DNA from: Spirosoma foliorum
Lineage (GTDB): Bacteria > Bacteroidota > Bacteroidia > Cytophagales > Spirosomataceae
Length of the DNA stretch: 64,000 bases
Assembly (NCBI RefSeq): GCF_014117325.1
Contig: NZ_CP059732.1
Coordinates: 2,741,001-2,805,000, forward strand
Reading direction: 5' to 3'
Shown here: positions 42,686-52,031 of the stretch, in pieces
How the letters are laid out: the number at the start of each line of letters is the position of its first letter
How positions within the stretch are numbered: position 1 is the stretch's first letter
Notes under the pieces: model-generated
What the model saw: the letters and a program-made list of their open reading frames with translations, nothing else
Told to the model about the DNA's origin: nothing
Database searches by the model: none
Program-made: the position numbers and the translations under genes

Positions 42686-43234
42686 ATGCAGGATATTGAA
42701 GCCCTCCGTTTCCCGATTGGCGATTTTGTCTATGGCCAATCGTTTACCGACGATGACACCAAACAGCACATTGCCGTTATTGACGAACTACCCGTAAAAC
42801 TGACCGAGTCAGTTGGGAAGTGGGGCGACGATCGGCTCGATACCCCTTATCGGCCTGGCGGCTGGACCGTCCGGCAACTGGTTCATCATGTGGCCGATAG
42901 CCATATGAATGCCTATGTTCGGACAAAACTCGCGTTGACCGAATTGAACCCGACGATCAGCCCCTACGAAGAAGGCGAATGGGCGAAATTACCAGATTCT
43001 GAATTGCCAATTGCTCCATCGCTTGTTCTGCTGAAAAGCCTGCATCTACGCTGGGTAACGATTCTTGAGTCACTCACAGACGCCGATCTGCAACGGACAT
43101 ATTATCATCCCGGTAGCCAGCGCACCTTTGCGATTCGTGAAGTTATTGCCCTTTACGCCTGGCATAGTGAACATCACTACCAGCACGCGTTTCGGCTCGC
43201 CGAACGGAACGGTTGGGAGGAAAAATATGTATGA
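42686..43234 (+). CDS. YfiT/BstA-type DinB-fold S-transferase
   Basis: 182 aa. Seen: FTDDDTKQHIAVIDELPVKLTESV, YRPGGWTVRQLVHHVADSHMNAYVRTKLALTE (first His ligand in HHVADSH) and YAWHSEHHYQHAFRLAERNGW (paired His ligands). This matches the YfiT putative metal-dependent hydrolase / bacillithiol-transferase subfamily. Spirosoma-like bacteria may use a bacillithiol-type thiol, but the substrate is not certain. The last codons lie in the left arm of the following inverted repeat. Confidence 0.85.
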   Translation: MQDIEALRFPIGDFVYGQSFTDDDTKQHIAVIDELPVKLTESVGKWGDDRLDTPYRPGGWTVRQLVHHVADSHMNAYVRTKLALTELNPTISPYEEGEWAKLPDSELPIAPSLVLLKSLHLRWVTILESLTDADLQRTYYHPGSQRTFAIREVIALYAWHSEHHYQHAFRLAERNGWEEKYV

Positions 43235-43296
43235 TGTATGATATAGGATGTATAATTGATAGCCTGTCATACATCATATATACTACATCATACATA
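43226..43296. repeat. Pre-start inverted repeat (TATGATGTA type)
   Basis: 13-bp arms 43226-43238 and 43284-43296 (TATGTATGATGTA and complement), plus a second complementary TCATACATCATA at 43267-43278. Built from TATGATG units; overlaps the 3' end of the previous gene and ends 4 bp before ATG 43300. Confidence 0.75.
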
Positions 43297-43299
43297 CTT

Positions 43300-43461
43300 A
43301 TGCAGGAGCTCATCATTTTTCTCGTTTTTGCCGCTGCGTTGGCCTATTTAGGTCGGCGGATGTACGGGAGTTTTTCGAAGAAACAGGCGGGTTGTGGTAA
43401 AGGCTGCGGGTGCGCTACGGATGCAAAGACCATGTTGCATACTACCGAAAAGCGGATATAA
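43300..43461 (+). CDS. FeoB-associated Cys-rich membrane protein
   Basis: 53 aa from ATG 43300; an earlier in-frame ATG at 43213 runs through the inverted repeat and is not credible. One N-terminal transmembrane helix (MQELIIFLVFAAALAYLGRRMYG), then a Cys-rich CGKGCGC cluster and a short tail. This is the pattern of the small proteins found with the FeoB iron transporter. No feoB is nearby. Confidence 0.75.
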   Translation: MQELIIFLVFAAALAYLGRRMYGSFSKKQAGCGKGCGCATDAKTMLHTTEKRI

Positions 43462-43490
43462 TTATTGCTAGCTAACATTTTAGTATTCCG

Positions 43491-44900
43491 ATGGTTCTTG
43501 TAGCAATGAATGCTCAACGGATCATCGGCTTTTTTATAATACTGACCATCGGAATTGGACTCGATGGTTGTAAACGTGTACGCCCTGAAGCTCCCGCTGC
43601 CGAAGCATTCGAACCGCCGATAATTGATCCCGTATCCTATATGGCGGGGAAATTGACCTTCAACATTCGTGACCTGGAGCGAAAAGTAAACAAAGGACTA
43701 TCGACCACGCTGGTTTCAGAGCAAACATTTGAGGGGCGAAAAGGGGAGGCCTGGCGACTCCGGGTAGAACGTACCGGACCCGTACAGATTCGCTACGAAA
43801 ATCGGCGGGTGTTTTTTTCGGCTCCTTTGCAGGTCTGGTATAGCAATCCCATTGGTCTCCGGAAAAGTGCCAATCGTAAAAGCCGACCATTGTGCGCGCT
43901 GGCTGTTAATTTTACCAGTCCTGTTGGCGTAGGGCCAAACTGGCGATTACTCACAAAGGCTCGCTTCGAAGATTATCACTGGACTCAGGAGCCTCAGGTG
44001 CGATTGCTTGGGGTAAAAATTAGCGTAAAAAAGATCGCCGAAAGCATTCTGGATAAACGTAAGGCCGATATTGAGCAGGCCATCGATAAAGCTGTTCATC
44101 ACGGCCTGCGTCTGGATAAGGAGGTTGGAAAAATCTGGCGGGATATGCAAAAACCGCTTCGAATTGCCAAGGTGCCCGAAAACATATGGCTACTGCCGAA
44201 GCCATTTAGCATTTCCACCGCCCCAGTGTATGGAAATACCAAACAGATCATTGTGCCGATTCAGATTGCCTTTAGGGTCGATACCCGTTTGGGACCGAAA
44301 CCCGTACTTGATAGTCTGGAACAACTGCCCAAGCTTCTACGTCGAAAAGAAGTGCCAGAAGCGTCTCGGCTGGAAGTGCTGGCTTTTATTCCTTATGCTG
44401 ATGTGAGTCAGGTGTTGGCCCGGACTTTGGAAAAGCAGAAATTAAACCTGATGGGCGGGAACATAACGGTTAAAAATACAAGCATTTACGGAAGTGGTAA
44501 GAAGCTGATTCTGAAAGCCGATGTGGGAGGAACAGTACACGGAACGCTCTATTTTCATGGTACACCCGCCTATGATACGCTCACCAATACCCTGCGCATT
44601 CAGAATGTAGATTTCGATGTGGAGACAAAGGAACGCTTATTCTCCACCGCCGACTGGTTACTGCATGACCACTTGCGGGATACCATTCAGGCGGCCATGG
44701 TGGTACCTCTAAGACAGCCCATTTCAACTATACCCCAAAAAATAGAAACGGCCTTTGCCCGAGCGAAAGTCGGGCAGAAAACCGATCTCGATATTGATAC
44801 CTTTAAGCTGGTTCCCCAGCGAATTTTGGTCCAACCCAAAGGCGTTCAGATTCTAATCAAGGTAGAATCCAAAGTAGCGGTCAAAGTGAAGAGGTTTTGA
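43491..44900 (+). CDS. DUF4403 family lipoprotein
   Basis: 469 aa. Start MVLVAMNAQ or the second ATG (43506); hydrophobic stretch with lipobox LDGC. The DUF4403 pattern follows: ISVPISIDLRDLERKVN-like segment, VWYSN..PLCALAVNFTSPVGVGPNWRLLTKARFEDYHWTQEPQVRLLGVKISVKKIAESILDKRKADIEQAID, ending in strand-rich repeats. The family is envelope-located with a tubular-lipid-binding-like look, unknown role. Its 3' end overlaps the convergent glycosylase gene by 48 bp. Confidence 0.82.
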   Translation: MVLVAMNAQRIIGFFIILTIGIGLDGCKRVRPEAPAAEAFEPPIIDPVSYMAGKLTFNIRDLERKVNKGLSTTLVSEQTFEGRKGEAWRLRVERTGPVQIRYENRRVFFSAPLQVWYSNPIGLRKSANRKSRPLCALAVNFTSPVGVGPNWRLLTKARFEDYHWTQEPQVRLLGVKISVKKIAESILDKRKADIEQAIDKAVHHGLRLDKEVGKIWRDMQKPLRIAKVPENIWLLPKPFSISTAPVYGNTKQIIVPIQIAFRVDTRLGPKPVLDSLEQLPKLLRRKEVPEASRLEVLAFIPYADVSQVLARTLEKQKLNLMGGNITVKNTSIYGSGKKLILKADVGGTVHGTLYFHGTPAYDTLTNTLRIQNVDFDVETKERLFSTADWLLHDHLRDTIQAAMVVPLRQPISTIPQKIETAFARAKVGQKTDLDIDTFKLVPQRILVQPKGVQILIKVESKVAVKVKRF

Positions 44901-45551
44901 CGCTCTGAGCGTCAAAACAGGTTTCCAGCGCCATAAATACCGGCTGGCTGTCGTGCGATGCGGTCGCCAGGCGTCGGCAATCTGGTGCAGCACTTTATAT
45001 AAGGCCTTTCCTGTCAGGTCTTTTGTTTGTTCCGGGTAAGCCTGAATCATCCGTTGGCGAATGATCAAGTCATTGATCGGGAAAATATCAGGTCGTCCAA
45101 GCACGAACATAAGCACCATCTCCACCGTCCAGCGACCAACGCCTTTGATCGGAAGTAAGTATTGAACGATTTCTTCATCGGTCATGGCGTCGAGGTGTAT
45201 TCTGTCTAAGGGATTTCTGACGGCGAACTCTGCAACACTTTGTACGTACTTGATTTTCTGGAATGATAACCCAGCACTCCGCAACTCGTCGGTCGTTTTT
45301 GCTAACAGCGCATTGGCTTCGGGGAAATTATCGGGGAATAAGGCACGGAAACGGGCAAAAATAGCATCGGCAGCCTTAGTTGAAATCTGCTGAGCAACAA
45401 TACTTTCGAGTAACGCAAGGTATACACGGTCAGCCGCCTGGGTATCGGCATAATCATTGAAAATTTTAGGAAAAGGCGTCTCGGCTATCAGACGAGCCAT
45501 GATAACGTCTTTCTGTAAGTGGGTAATGGCTAAATCCTCCAAAGTTTGCAA
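44853..45551 (-). CDS. DNA-3-methyladenine glycosylase II (AlkA/HhH-GPD)
   Basis: 232 aa. Seen: LLESIVAQQISTKAADAIFARF, then the helix-hairpin-helix LPIKGVGRWTVEMVLMFVLGRPDIFPINDL with HhH at 133-142 and catalytic Asp161. It removes alkylated bases (3-meA, 7-meG) by hydrolysis, the first step of base-excision repair. The last about 20 residues (from TLRASKP) are encoded across the terminator hairpin and antisense to DUF4403, so they look like a non-conserved tail. Confidence 0.9.
   Translation of the reverse strand: MQTLEDLAITHLQKDVIMARLIAETPFPKIFNDYADTQAADRVYLALLESIVAQQISTKAADAIFARFRALFPDNFPEANALLAKTTDELRSAGLSFQKIKYVQSVAEFAVRNPLDRIHLDAMTDEEIVQYLLPIKGVGRWTVEMVLMFVLGRPDIFPINDLIIRQRMIQAYPEQTKDLTGKALYKVLHQIADAWRPHRTTASRYLWRWKPVLTLRASKPLHFDRYFGFYLD
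44894..44918. terminator. Palindromic hairpin at convergent gene ends
   Basis: 11-bp perfect arms GTTTTGACGCT (44894-44904) and AGCGTCAAAAC (44908-44918), 3-nt loop. It contains the DUF4403 stop codon and lies inside the glycosylase frame. Confidence 0.65.
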
Positions 45552-45860
45552 CGGGTAGGTTTTCGGCCAGCTGGCTTTCGTATGAAAGGGTGATGCGGCA
45601 ATAGATTAACAAGCGTTGGGAGCTGTAAATTTCTTAGCCTGTAACTTATTTTCAACCTTTCTTCCTGAATTACAAAACAGAATTTTAACACTGAGGTTGT
45701 TTAAACTTTTGTTTTAATAGCGTTTTGTCATCCCGACGCAGGAGGGATCTTCGGTAAAGGATAATTTTAGGGGATCACCCGAAGATCCCTCCTGCGTCGG
45801 GATGACAGAAACACACCGATTAGTACTTGATTTTAGAAAGTTTAAACAGCTTCACTGATT
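45552..45860. other. Divergent intergenic region with palindromic element
   Basis: No gene. Holds GTCATYCC element copy 2 (45726-45807), which is itself flanked by an outer inverted repeat, TGTTTAAACTTT before and AAAGTTTAAACA after. Confidence 0.5.
45726..45807. repeat. GTCATYCC palindromic element, copy 2
   Basis: 29-bp perfect arms 45726-45754 and 45779-45807, core GTCATCCCGACGCAGGAGGG. Between the divergent glycosylase and esterase genes. Confidence 0.9.
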
Positions 45861-46793
45861 ATGAATCCTCTGTCGACGCGAAAAATAAGTCTAGTTGCCC
45901 TGGCCGGTTTATTACTGCTGACCACCGTGTGCCGGGCGCAAAGGCCAAATCCTGTCAAGGCGATTTTTCCACCGGATACCCGCTTTATTGCGAACGTCGC
46001 CTATGCGGGCGATACCTTGAAACGACATTTACTGGATATTTACCTGCCTGCCACAGCTGGCACCAACCCGCCATTAGTGGTCTGGGTGCATGGTGGCGCG
46101 TGGATGCTCAACGACAAGTATGCCGATATGAGCTACATGAAAAACACCGTTCGATCGATATTAGAAAAAGGATACGCCTTTGCGTCGATCGACTATCGGT
46201 ATAGCACAACGGCTCCGTTTCCGGCTCAGATTCAGGACTGTAATCAAGCACTGGAGTTTTTATATCAGAATGCCGCCAAGTATGGTTTCGACCGAAACCG
46301 GATCGCCTTAATTGGTTTTTCGGCAGGTGGCCATCTGGCATCATTGCTGGCGTTGTCCAATAACAGTACACATCCTGACTTTTACGTCAACAGGAAAAAG
46401 CCATCATTTCGTATTAAAACCGTTGTCGATTTCTACGGCCCAGCCGATCTGCTGGCCGTTATCCGTCGGGATGCACCACTGGCCGATACGGCGGTTGCTA
46501 CATCCGAAAGTCGGTTATTGGGTGCATCGCCTTTGCGCCGTCCTGATCTGGCGAAGATTGCCAGTCCTGTCACCTATGTAGATAAAAATGACCCGCCTTT
46601 TCTGATTATTCAAGGCGAAAAAGACGAGTCGGTACCAGCGGCTCAATCGGTGTTGTTCAGCTCCTGGCTAACGCTTGCCCAGGTTAAAAATCGGCTGATC
46701 ATTGTGCCAGGGGCACCCCATTACGGCACCATGTTCGATAGCGATTTCAACCAAAAGGCTATTTTCGAGTGGTTGGATACCTATTTGAAGTAA
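45861..46793 (+). CDS. Secreted alpha/beta-hydrolase (BD-FAE / carboxylesterase type)
   Basis: 310 aa. Signal peptide (about 1-26, ending VCRAQ). Oxyanion hole HGGAW; nucleophile in LIGFSAGGHLASLLAL; acid in IIQGEKDESVPAAQS; His in PGAPHYGTMF. Triad complete. The family includes feruloyl and acetyl esterases that trim plant polysaccharides and short-chain esterases; substrate unknown. Single gene with palindromic elements on both sides. Confidence 0.87.
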   Translation: MNPLSTRKISLVALAGLLLLTTVCRAQRPNPVKAIFPPDTRFIANVAYAGDTLKRHLLDIYLPATAGTNPPLVVWVHGGAWMLNDKYADMSYMKNTVRSILEKGYAFASIDYRYSTTAPFPAQIQDCNQALEFLYQNAAKYGFDRNRIALIGFSAGGHLASLLALSNNSTHPDFYVNRKKPSFRIKTVVDFYGPADLLAVIRRDAPLADTAVATSESRLLGASPLRRPDLAKIASPVTYVDKNDPPFLIIQGEKDESVPAAQSVLFSSWLTLAQVKNRLIIVPGAPHYGTMFDSDFNQKAIFEWLDTYLK

Positions 46794-46847
46794 GGAGTAA
46801 TGACTAAAGAGTGAATTATGGAGGATTTACGAATAGAATTATACTAG

Positions 46848-46931
46848 TTTTTTGTCATCCCGACGTCAGGAGGGATCTTCGGTAGATAACCAGTTGCCGA
46901 AGATCCCTCCTGACGTCGGGATGACAAAAAA
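46848..46931. repeat. GTCATYCC palindromic element, copy 3
   Basis: 35-bp perfect arms 46848-46882 and 46897-46931, core GTCATCCCGACGTCAGGAGG, T-run and A-run ends. It could double as the bidirectional terminator between the convergent genes. Confidence 0.9.
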
Positions 46932-47017
46932 CAATATTATAAATAACTGACAATCAGTTAATAATTTCAGATTCTATCCATTATTCACGTTAACTTAAGA
47001 ATGAACCTCTTAAGTTA

Positions 47018-48205
47018 TTACTCCTTTTTGTACTTGGTGAACAATCGCCGGACCACGTCTCCTGCCAGTTCATCGCGCATGCTATCGTAGAGTTGCCAGC
47101 GAGAGGGCGAAAAGGCGCTCGCCGTTTTCAGGGATTGGCCATTCAGGGCACGATCGTCACCGCTGAACGTCTGCCATTCGGTATTCCAACTGCGACTTTC
47201 CCAAACAGGCTCTTCCCACAACACATTGCCCGATTTTGTGTCAATGGCCCGCATACGGAGATCCAGGTTCGCCGTTATTTCGCGACGGTAGGTGGTCAAC
47301 GTACCCGATACTTTTTCTTTAATGTCGACTTTGGTTGAGTCGTTGATTTTCTTTTCGCCGACTTTATACTCCTGAGTGCTATAAACGGTTGTCGACGACG
47401 ATGAATTGCTTTCGCGAAAGGGGGAATAACCTGTCACGACCATCTGAATTGCCTGATGAATGGGGAAGCCATCACCAGCCGATTCGACGGGTGGGTATAG
47501 TTTTACGAACGGCGAGGGCGTTGTGTTTCGATCCAGCTCCCGCAGAATCAGCTGTTGTAGCTCCTCATTTTCGCGCGGATGAATTTCGCGGGTTTCGCTT
47601 AGGGGCTCAACTACCACGCGGAGAATGGCGAAAGGGAGCGCATCAGCCGCTTTGGCACGAGCCTGCCGGTAATCTGATACCCATTCATCTGCTTTTTGAT
47701 AGTGCAGATACGCGTCTTTAGCGGCCAAACGATTCTCTTTTCCGTATACAATCGCCTGTTCTGCCGCTTCATAGCGGTCGGCAGCTGCCAGTTCGCGGGT
47801 GTCTTTCTGGCGGTCTTGATAGGATGCTGGATAAGCCGCCAACCATTCTGCACAGTTTTCACAACTACCCGGTTTGGCGAATCCACGGCGAGCATTGTCG
47901 GTGAGTGTTTGTAGCTGCTCATATTCCCGATACACAGCTTCCCACCGGAATGGCTCGCTGGAATTGGGGGCAGATAACTTCAGAATGGTGGTCTGGTGCT
48001 GTTCATACGCTTGTACAAAGGCCTGTTCTAGAACCTGTGCCGCCGTCGTGTGTCCCCGTTTACCCAAACCGGGTCGTTGTTGTAGGCGCTTTGAGGCTTT
48101 CTGAACGGCCAGATCGAATTTATTCCGGTTTAGCGCCGTTTTTCCGCTGCTGCAGGCGGTGAGCAAAACGACTGTTGTCAATAAGGAAAAGAGGAATCGG
48201 AACAT
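47018..48205 (-). CDS. Lipoprotein of unknown function
   Basis: 395 aa. Signal peptide with lipobox LLTACSS (Cys18). N-terminal half helical, with repeated Tyr/Arg-rich segments like tetratricopeptide helices (AYEQHQTTILKL, EAVYREYEQLQTL, AYLHYQKADEWVSDYRQAR); a CENC pair around residue 115; C-terminal half beta-rich (EYKVGEKKINDSTKVDIKEKVSGTLTTYRREITANLDLRMRAIDTKSGNVLWEEPVWE), ending in helices. The TKSGNVLWE phrase resembles surface lipoproteins of the CsgG-like class, but I cannot assign a family. Confidence 0.7.
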   Translation of the reverse strand: MFRFLFSLLTTVVLLTACSSGKTALNRNKFDLAVQKASKRLQQRPGLGKRGHTTAAQVLEQAFVQAYEQHQTTILKLSAPNSSEPFRWEAVYREYEQLQTLTDNARRGFAKPGSCENCAEWLAAYPASYQDRQKDTRELAAADRYEAAEQAIVYGKENRLAAKDAYLHYQKADEWVSDYRQARAKAADALPFAILRVVVEPLSETREIHPRENEELQQLILRELDRNTTPSPFVKLYPPVESAGDGFPIHQAIQMVVTGYSPFRESNSSSSTTVYSTQEYKVGEKKINDSTKVDIKEKVSGTLTTYRREITANLDLRMRAIDTKSGNVLWEEPVWESRSWNTEWQTFSGDDRALNGQSLKTASAFSPSRWQLYDSMRDELAGDVVRRLFTKYKKE

Positions 48206-48232
48206 GGCGTTAAAATACGTTTTTTTGAACTT

Positions 48233-48265
48233 TTGACAACGCGCCGTGTAGTTGGTTTATCTTTG
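48233..48265 (+). promoter_or_regulatory. Putative corA promoter
   Basis: TTG at 48233-48235 and TATCTTTG at 48258-48265, spacer 22 bp, slightly long for the Bacteroidota consensus; 45 bp before ATG 48310. Confidence 0.5.
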
Positions 48266-48309
48266 ATTCCAAAATGGATTCGTCCGTTGGATTGCCTAGC
48301 TGCTAAATT

Positions 48310-49434
48310 ATGTCGAAGCACAAACGGTACCGTTCTGCCGAGAAAACCCTGGGAGCCTCGCCCGGTACGTTGACCTACGTTGGTGAGGAAATTGAACACG
48401 CTACCAAGATTAAACGCATTGAATACAATGCCACCGATTATCGCATCGACGAGAGCAGCAAGCTAAGTGCCTGTCGGCTGCCCGGTCTCACCACGCCGTA
48501 CATCAACTGGATTGATGTGGATGGTATTCACGAACCCAAAGTAGTGGCGGCCCTGGGCAATCAGTACCATCTGCACCCTTTGTTGCTGGAGGATGTGCTC
48601 AATACGGAACAGAAACCCAAGATCGATATCTACGACGGAACCGCTTCCGTGAATGGAAATGGCGTCGATCAATCGGCGAGACCGGTGGTGTATGTAACCC
48701 TGAAAATGCTGCATCACAACCGGCAGCGTCAGGAAATCGATGTCGAGCACGTTAGTTTGGTTTTGGGACCAAACTACCTGATTTCATTTCAGGAGGAGCG
48801 GACGAAGGATATTTTTGAACCCGTTATCGAGCGAATAAAAGCTTCTTCGGGCAAAACCCGCCGAAATGGGGCCGATTACCTGCTGTATGCGCTAATGGAC
48901 GTAATTGTGGATCACTATTTCCTGATTACGGAGCGGATTGGGGATAAGATGGATGAACTCGAAGAGCAGATTGTGGAAGAACGGGCGACTCAACAGACCC
49001 TGGCCACCCTCTATAAACTCAAGCGCGAATTATCCTTCATTCGGCGTACGGTTTATCCGGTACGCGACATCATTAATACGTTACTTCGCGAAGAATCGGA
49101 CGTGATCCAGCACAATACCCAGCCGTATCTGCGCGATCTGGCCGACCATACCAATCAGGTGATTGAAACGTTGGAGTCTTACCGAGAGCTTATTTCGGGG
49201 CTAATGGATGTTTATTATTCCATTGTGAGTAATCGGATGAACTCGGTCATGAAAACGCTCACGATTTTTTCAGCGATTTTTATGCCGCTTACGTTCATCG
49301 TGGGCGTGTATGGTATGAATTTTAAATACATGCCTGAACTGGACACGAAGTACGGCTATTTTGTTGTACTAGGTATAATGGCGTTCGTAACAGTAGGAAT
49401 GATTGTTTACTTCCGCCGACGGGGGTGGATGTAA
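48310..49434 (+). CDS. corA: Magnesium/cobalt transporter CorA
   Basis: 374 aa. Long cytoplasmic N-terminal alpha/beta domain (WIDVDGIHEPKVVAALGNQYHLHPLLLEDVLNTEQKPKIDIYDG), long helix (about 225-310, LDxLEEQIVEERATQ...), then two C-terminal transmembrane helices with the signature YGMNF (in VGVYGMNFKYMPELDTKYGY) between them, ending in a basic FRRRGWM. Pentameric Mg2+ channel. The diagnostic GMN motif is intact. Own promoter box upstream. Confidence 0.95.
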   Translation: MSKHKRYRSAEKTLGASPGTLTYVGEEIEHATKIKRIEYNATDYRIDESSKLSACRLPGLTTPYINWIDVDGIHEPKVVAALGNQYHLHPLLLEDVLNTEQKPKIDIYDGTASVNGNGVDQSARPVVYVTLKMLHHNRQRQEIDVEHVSLVLGPNYLISFQEERTKDIFEPVIERIKASSGKTRRNGADYLLYALMDVIVDHYFLITERIGDKMDELEEQIVEERATQQTLATLYKLKRELSFIRRTVYPVRDIINTLLREESDVIQHNTQPYLRDLADHTNQVIETLESYRELISGLMDVYYSIVSNRMNSVMKTLTIFSAIFMPLTFIVGVYGMNFKYMPELDTKYGYFVVLGIMAFVTVGMIVYFRRRGWM

Positions 49435-49514
49435 TGAATTGATCTCGTCCGTTTAAACCTATAAGCCGGAACGCCGGAGCGGTCTTTGACCTTATGGGTT
49501 TGTAATCAAGTACC

Positions 49515-52031
49515 ATGAAAACGAAGAATTTAGAATTAATTAACCGCCAGTGGTTTACAGATTCCCGGCAGGTAACGGGTAATACTACCGACTCGCAGCT
49601 AATCGATGCTGTTTTTTTTGCCATTCAGGGCGAACACCACGATGGCCACGAGTTCATTGGCGATTTATATCGAAAAGGTATCCGTCAGTTTGTTGTAGAA
49701 CGGTCGGCTTTAACGCCCGACCGGCGAACGGAATTGATGAACTATGCCGATGCTACGATCATTGAAGTAGACAGTAGCTTGCAAACGCTTCAGGAACTGG
49801 CCGCTGAACAACGGCAAAAGGTTCATATTCCGATTATTGGGATTACCGGCAGTAATGGCAAAACCATCGTGAAAGAGTGGCTGGCTCAACTGCTCGAAGG
49901 GGGGCAAGGATCGACGGATTTCATTATTGCCAAAAGCCCCAAGAGCTACAACTCGCAATTGGGCGTACCTTTATCGGTTCACCAGCTCAACGAAAAGCAT
50001 ACGCTGGGTATCTTCGAAGCGGGTATTTCGAAGGCACACGAGATGCAGGCGCTGGAAACCATTATAAGACCCACGATTGGCATTTTTACAAATATTGGTA
50101 CGGCCCACGATGAAGGATTCCGGACGAGAAAACAAAAAATCGCCGAGAAACTCCGGCTGTTTATTCACGCGGATACGCTCATTTACTGCGCCGATTACGC
50201 CGATATCGATGAAGAAGCTCATCTGTTGCTCAAAGCGGTCAATCCGGGCGTGCAGTTTGTAACCTGGTCGCTGACAGGGAGGTCTGCAACGTATCAGGCC
50301 ACCGTGCAGGGCGATCAACTAACCTTGGCCAGCCCCGAGGCAACGCCCATTCAGCTGACATTGCCATTTACCGATCCGGCATCGATTGAGAATTTGGTAC
50401 ACTGTCTTGTAACCATGCTGGCCCTGCATACCTGGACAAATGAAACGTTGCAGGCACGCCTTAATCGCCTGCGACCGGTTTCGATGCGTCTGGAACAAAA
50501 GGAGGGTATAAACAACTGTGTGCTGATTGACGATTCGTACAACAACGACGTTGCCGGGTTGAAACTGGCCCTTAGTTTTCTGAATCAGCAAAATACACGC
50601 GCTCGCCGGGTTGTTATTTTGTCCGATGTATTACAGTCTGGTCAGGCGGAGACCGATTTGTATGAACAGGTGGGTGCATTGATTCGGACTAACGACGTAG
50701 GGCAGTTTGTGGGTATTGGGCCCGTAGTGAGTCGGAATGCTCATTTCTTCGCCGACAGTAGTCTGTTTTACCCGACAACGGATGCGTTTTTAGCGCAGTT
50801 TCCATTTGCCGAACTGCGCGACAGTACGGTGTTGGTGAAAGGGGCCAGACCATTCTCATTTGAGCGGATCGTAGCACGGCTGGAGCGAAAAGTACATGGC
50901 ACGATCCTCGAAATAAATCTGGATGCCCTGACGCACAACCTGAACTATTACCGCGAGAAAGTCGGCTCAGATACCAAGATTATGGTCATGGTGAAGGCAT
51001 TTGCCTATGGCAGTGGTAGTGCTGAAGTGGCTCAACTACTGCAATTTCACCGGGTCGACTATCTGGGTGTCGCCTATGCAGATGAAGGTATCGCTCTCCG
51101 ACAAAATGGAATTGAGCTACCCATCATGGTGATGAATCCAGCCCCCGAAACCTTTGACGCCTTATTGGCTTACAACCTGGAGCCGGAAATATACAGTATG
51201 CGGCTTTTGCGGGAGTGGGGGCGTTTTGTTGCAAAGGGCAAAGGACAGGGGGCAGAGAGCAGTCTATCTACGCCTTTTGCCCAGCACTGTATCCACCTGA
51301 AAATCGACACGGGTATGCATCGGTTGGGCTTTTTGGAGGAAGAGCTGGATGAGGTGGCGAGTTATTTGAAAAGCCATTCGAATCTGCGTGTGGCTACAGT
51401 GTTCAGCCATCTGGTGGGTTCGGATGATGCCCAATTCAACTCGTTTTCGAAGCAGCAATACGAAACGTTCCTGCGCACTACAACCGCGCTTGAAGCGGCC
51501 TTGGGTTATCGGCCCACCCGTCATTTGCTGAATTCGGCAGGAATTGTACGATTTCCTGAATACAAATTCGATATGGTACGCCTGGGAATCGGTCTTTATG
51601 GCGTGGAAGCCAGTGGTATGAATCAGGATGCTTTACAAACTGTTGGTGCGCTTCGGACGGTGATTAGTCAGATTAAAACCGTTCGGGCGGGCGAGTCGAT
51701 TGGCTATAGTCGCCGGGGCGTTCTGGATCATGAAGCCCGTATTGCTACCCTGGCTATCGGCTATGCAGATGGCTACGACCGCCGATTGGGAAATGGCGTT
51801 GGTCACGTTTGGGTAAACGGAACCCTGTGCCCAACCGTAGGAAATATTTGTATGGACATGACGATGGTCGATGTCACATCGGCCCTGGCTTCCGAAGGGG
51901 ATGACGTACTGATTTTTGGTCCAGAGGTGCCCATCACCGACTTAGCCAAACAAATGAATACGATTCCTTACGAGATACTGACCGGCGTGAGCGAACGAGT
52001 GAAGCGGGTGTTTTTTAAAGAGGGTAATTGA
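49515..52031 (+). CDS. Bifunctional MurF / alanine racemase
   Basis: 838 aa. The N-terminal half (1 to about 455) is MurF, UDP-MurNAc-tripeptide:D-Ala-D-Ala ligase, with the ATP loop GITGSNGKT (109-117) and NxxPxSxNSQLGVPLS and DSYNNDVAGLK motifs. The C-terminal half (about 465-838) is alanine racemase with PLP lysine K494 (MVKAFAYG), INLDALTHNLNYY, HLKIDTGMHRLGF and the C-terminal GNICMDMTMVDV. This fusion is typical of Bacteroidota and couples D-Ala supply to D-Ala-D-Ala attachment in peptidoglycan synthesis. Its end is followed by a palindromic element. Confidence 0.95.
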   Translation: MKTKNLELINRQWFTDSRQVTGNTTDSQLIDAVFFAIQGEHHDGHEFIGDLYRKGIRQFVVERSALTPDRRTELMNYADATIIEVDSSLQTLQELAAEQRQKVHIPIIGITGSNGKTIVKEWLAQLLEGGQGSTDFIIAKSPKSYNSQLGVPLSVHQLNEKHTLGIFEAGISKAHEMQALETIIRPTIGIFTNIGTAHDEGFRTRKQKIAEKLRLFIHADTLIYCADYADIDEEAHLLLKAVNPGVQFVTWSLTGRSATYQATVQGDQLTLASPEATPIQLTLPFTDPASIENLVHCLVTMLALHTWTNETLQARLNRLRPVSMRLEQKEGINNCVLIDDSYNNDVAGLKLALSFLNQQNTRARRVVILSDVLQSGQAETDLYEQVGALIRTNDVGQFVGIGPVVSRNAHFFADSSLFYPTTDAFLAQFPFAELRDSTVLVKGARPFSFERIVARLERKVHGTILEINLDALTHNLNYYREKVGSDTKIMVMVKAFAYGSGSAEVAQLLQFHRVDYLGVAYADEGIALRQNGIELPIMVMNPAPETFDALLAYNLEPEIYSMRLLREWGRFVAKGKGQGAESSLSTPFAQHCIHLKIDTGMHRLGFLEEELDEVASYLKSHSNLRVATVFSHLVGSDDAQFNSFSKQQYETFLRTTTALEAALGYRPTRHLLNSAGIVRFPEYKFDMVRLGIGLYGVEASGMNQDALQTVGALRTVISQIKTVRAGESIGYSRRGVLDHEARIATLAIGYADGYDRRLGNGVGHVWVNGTLCPTVGNICMDMTMVDVTSALASEGDDVLIFGPEVPITDLAKQMNTIPYEILTGVSERVKRVFFKEGN

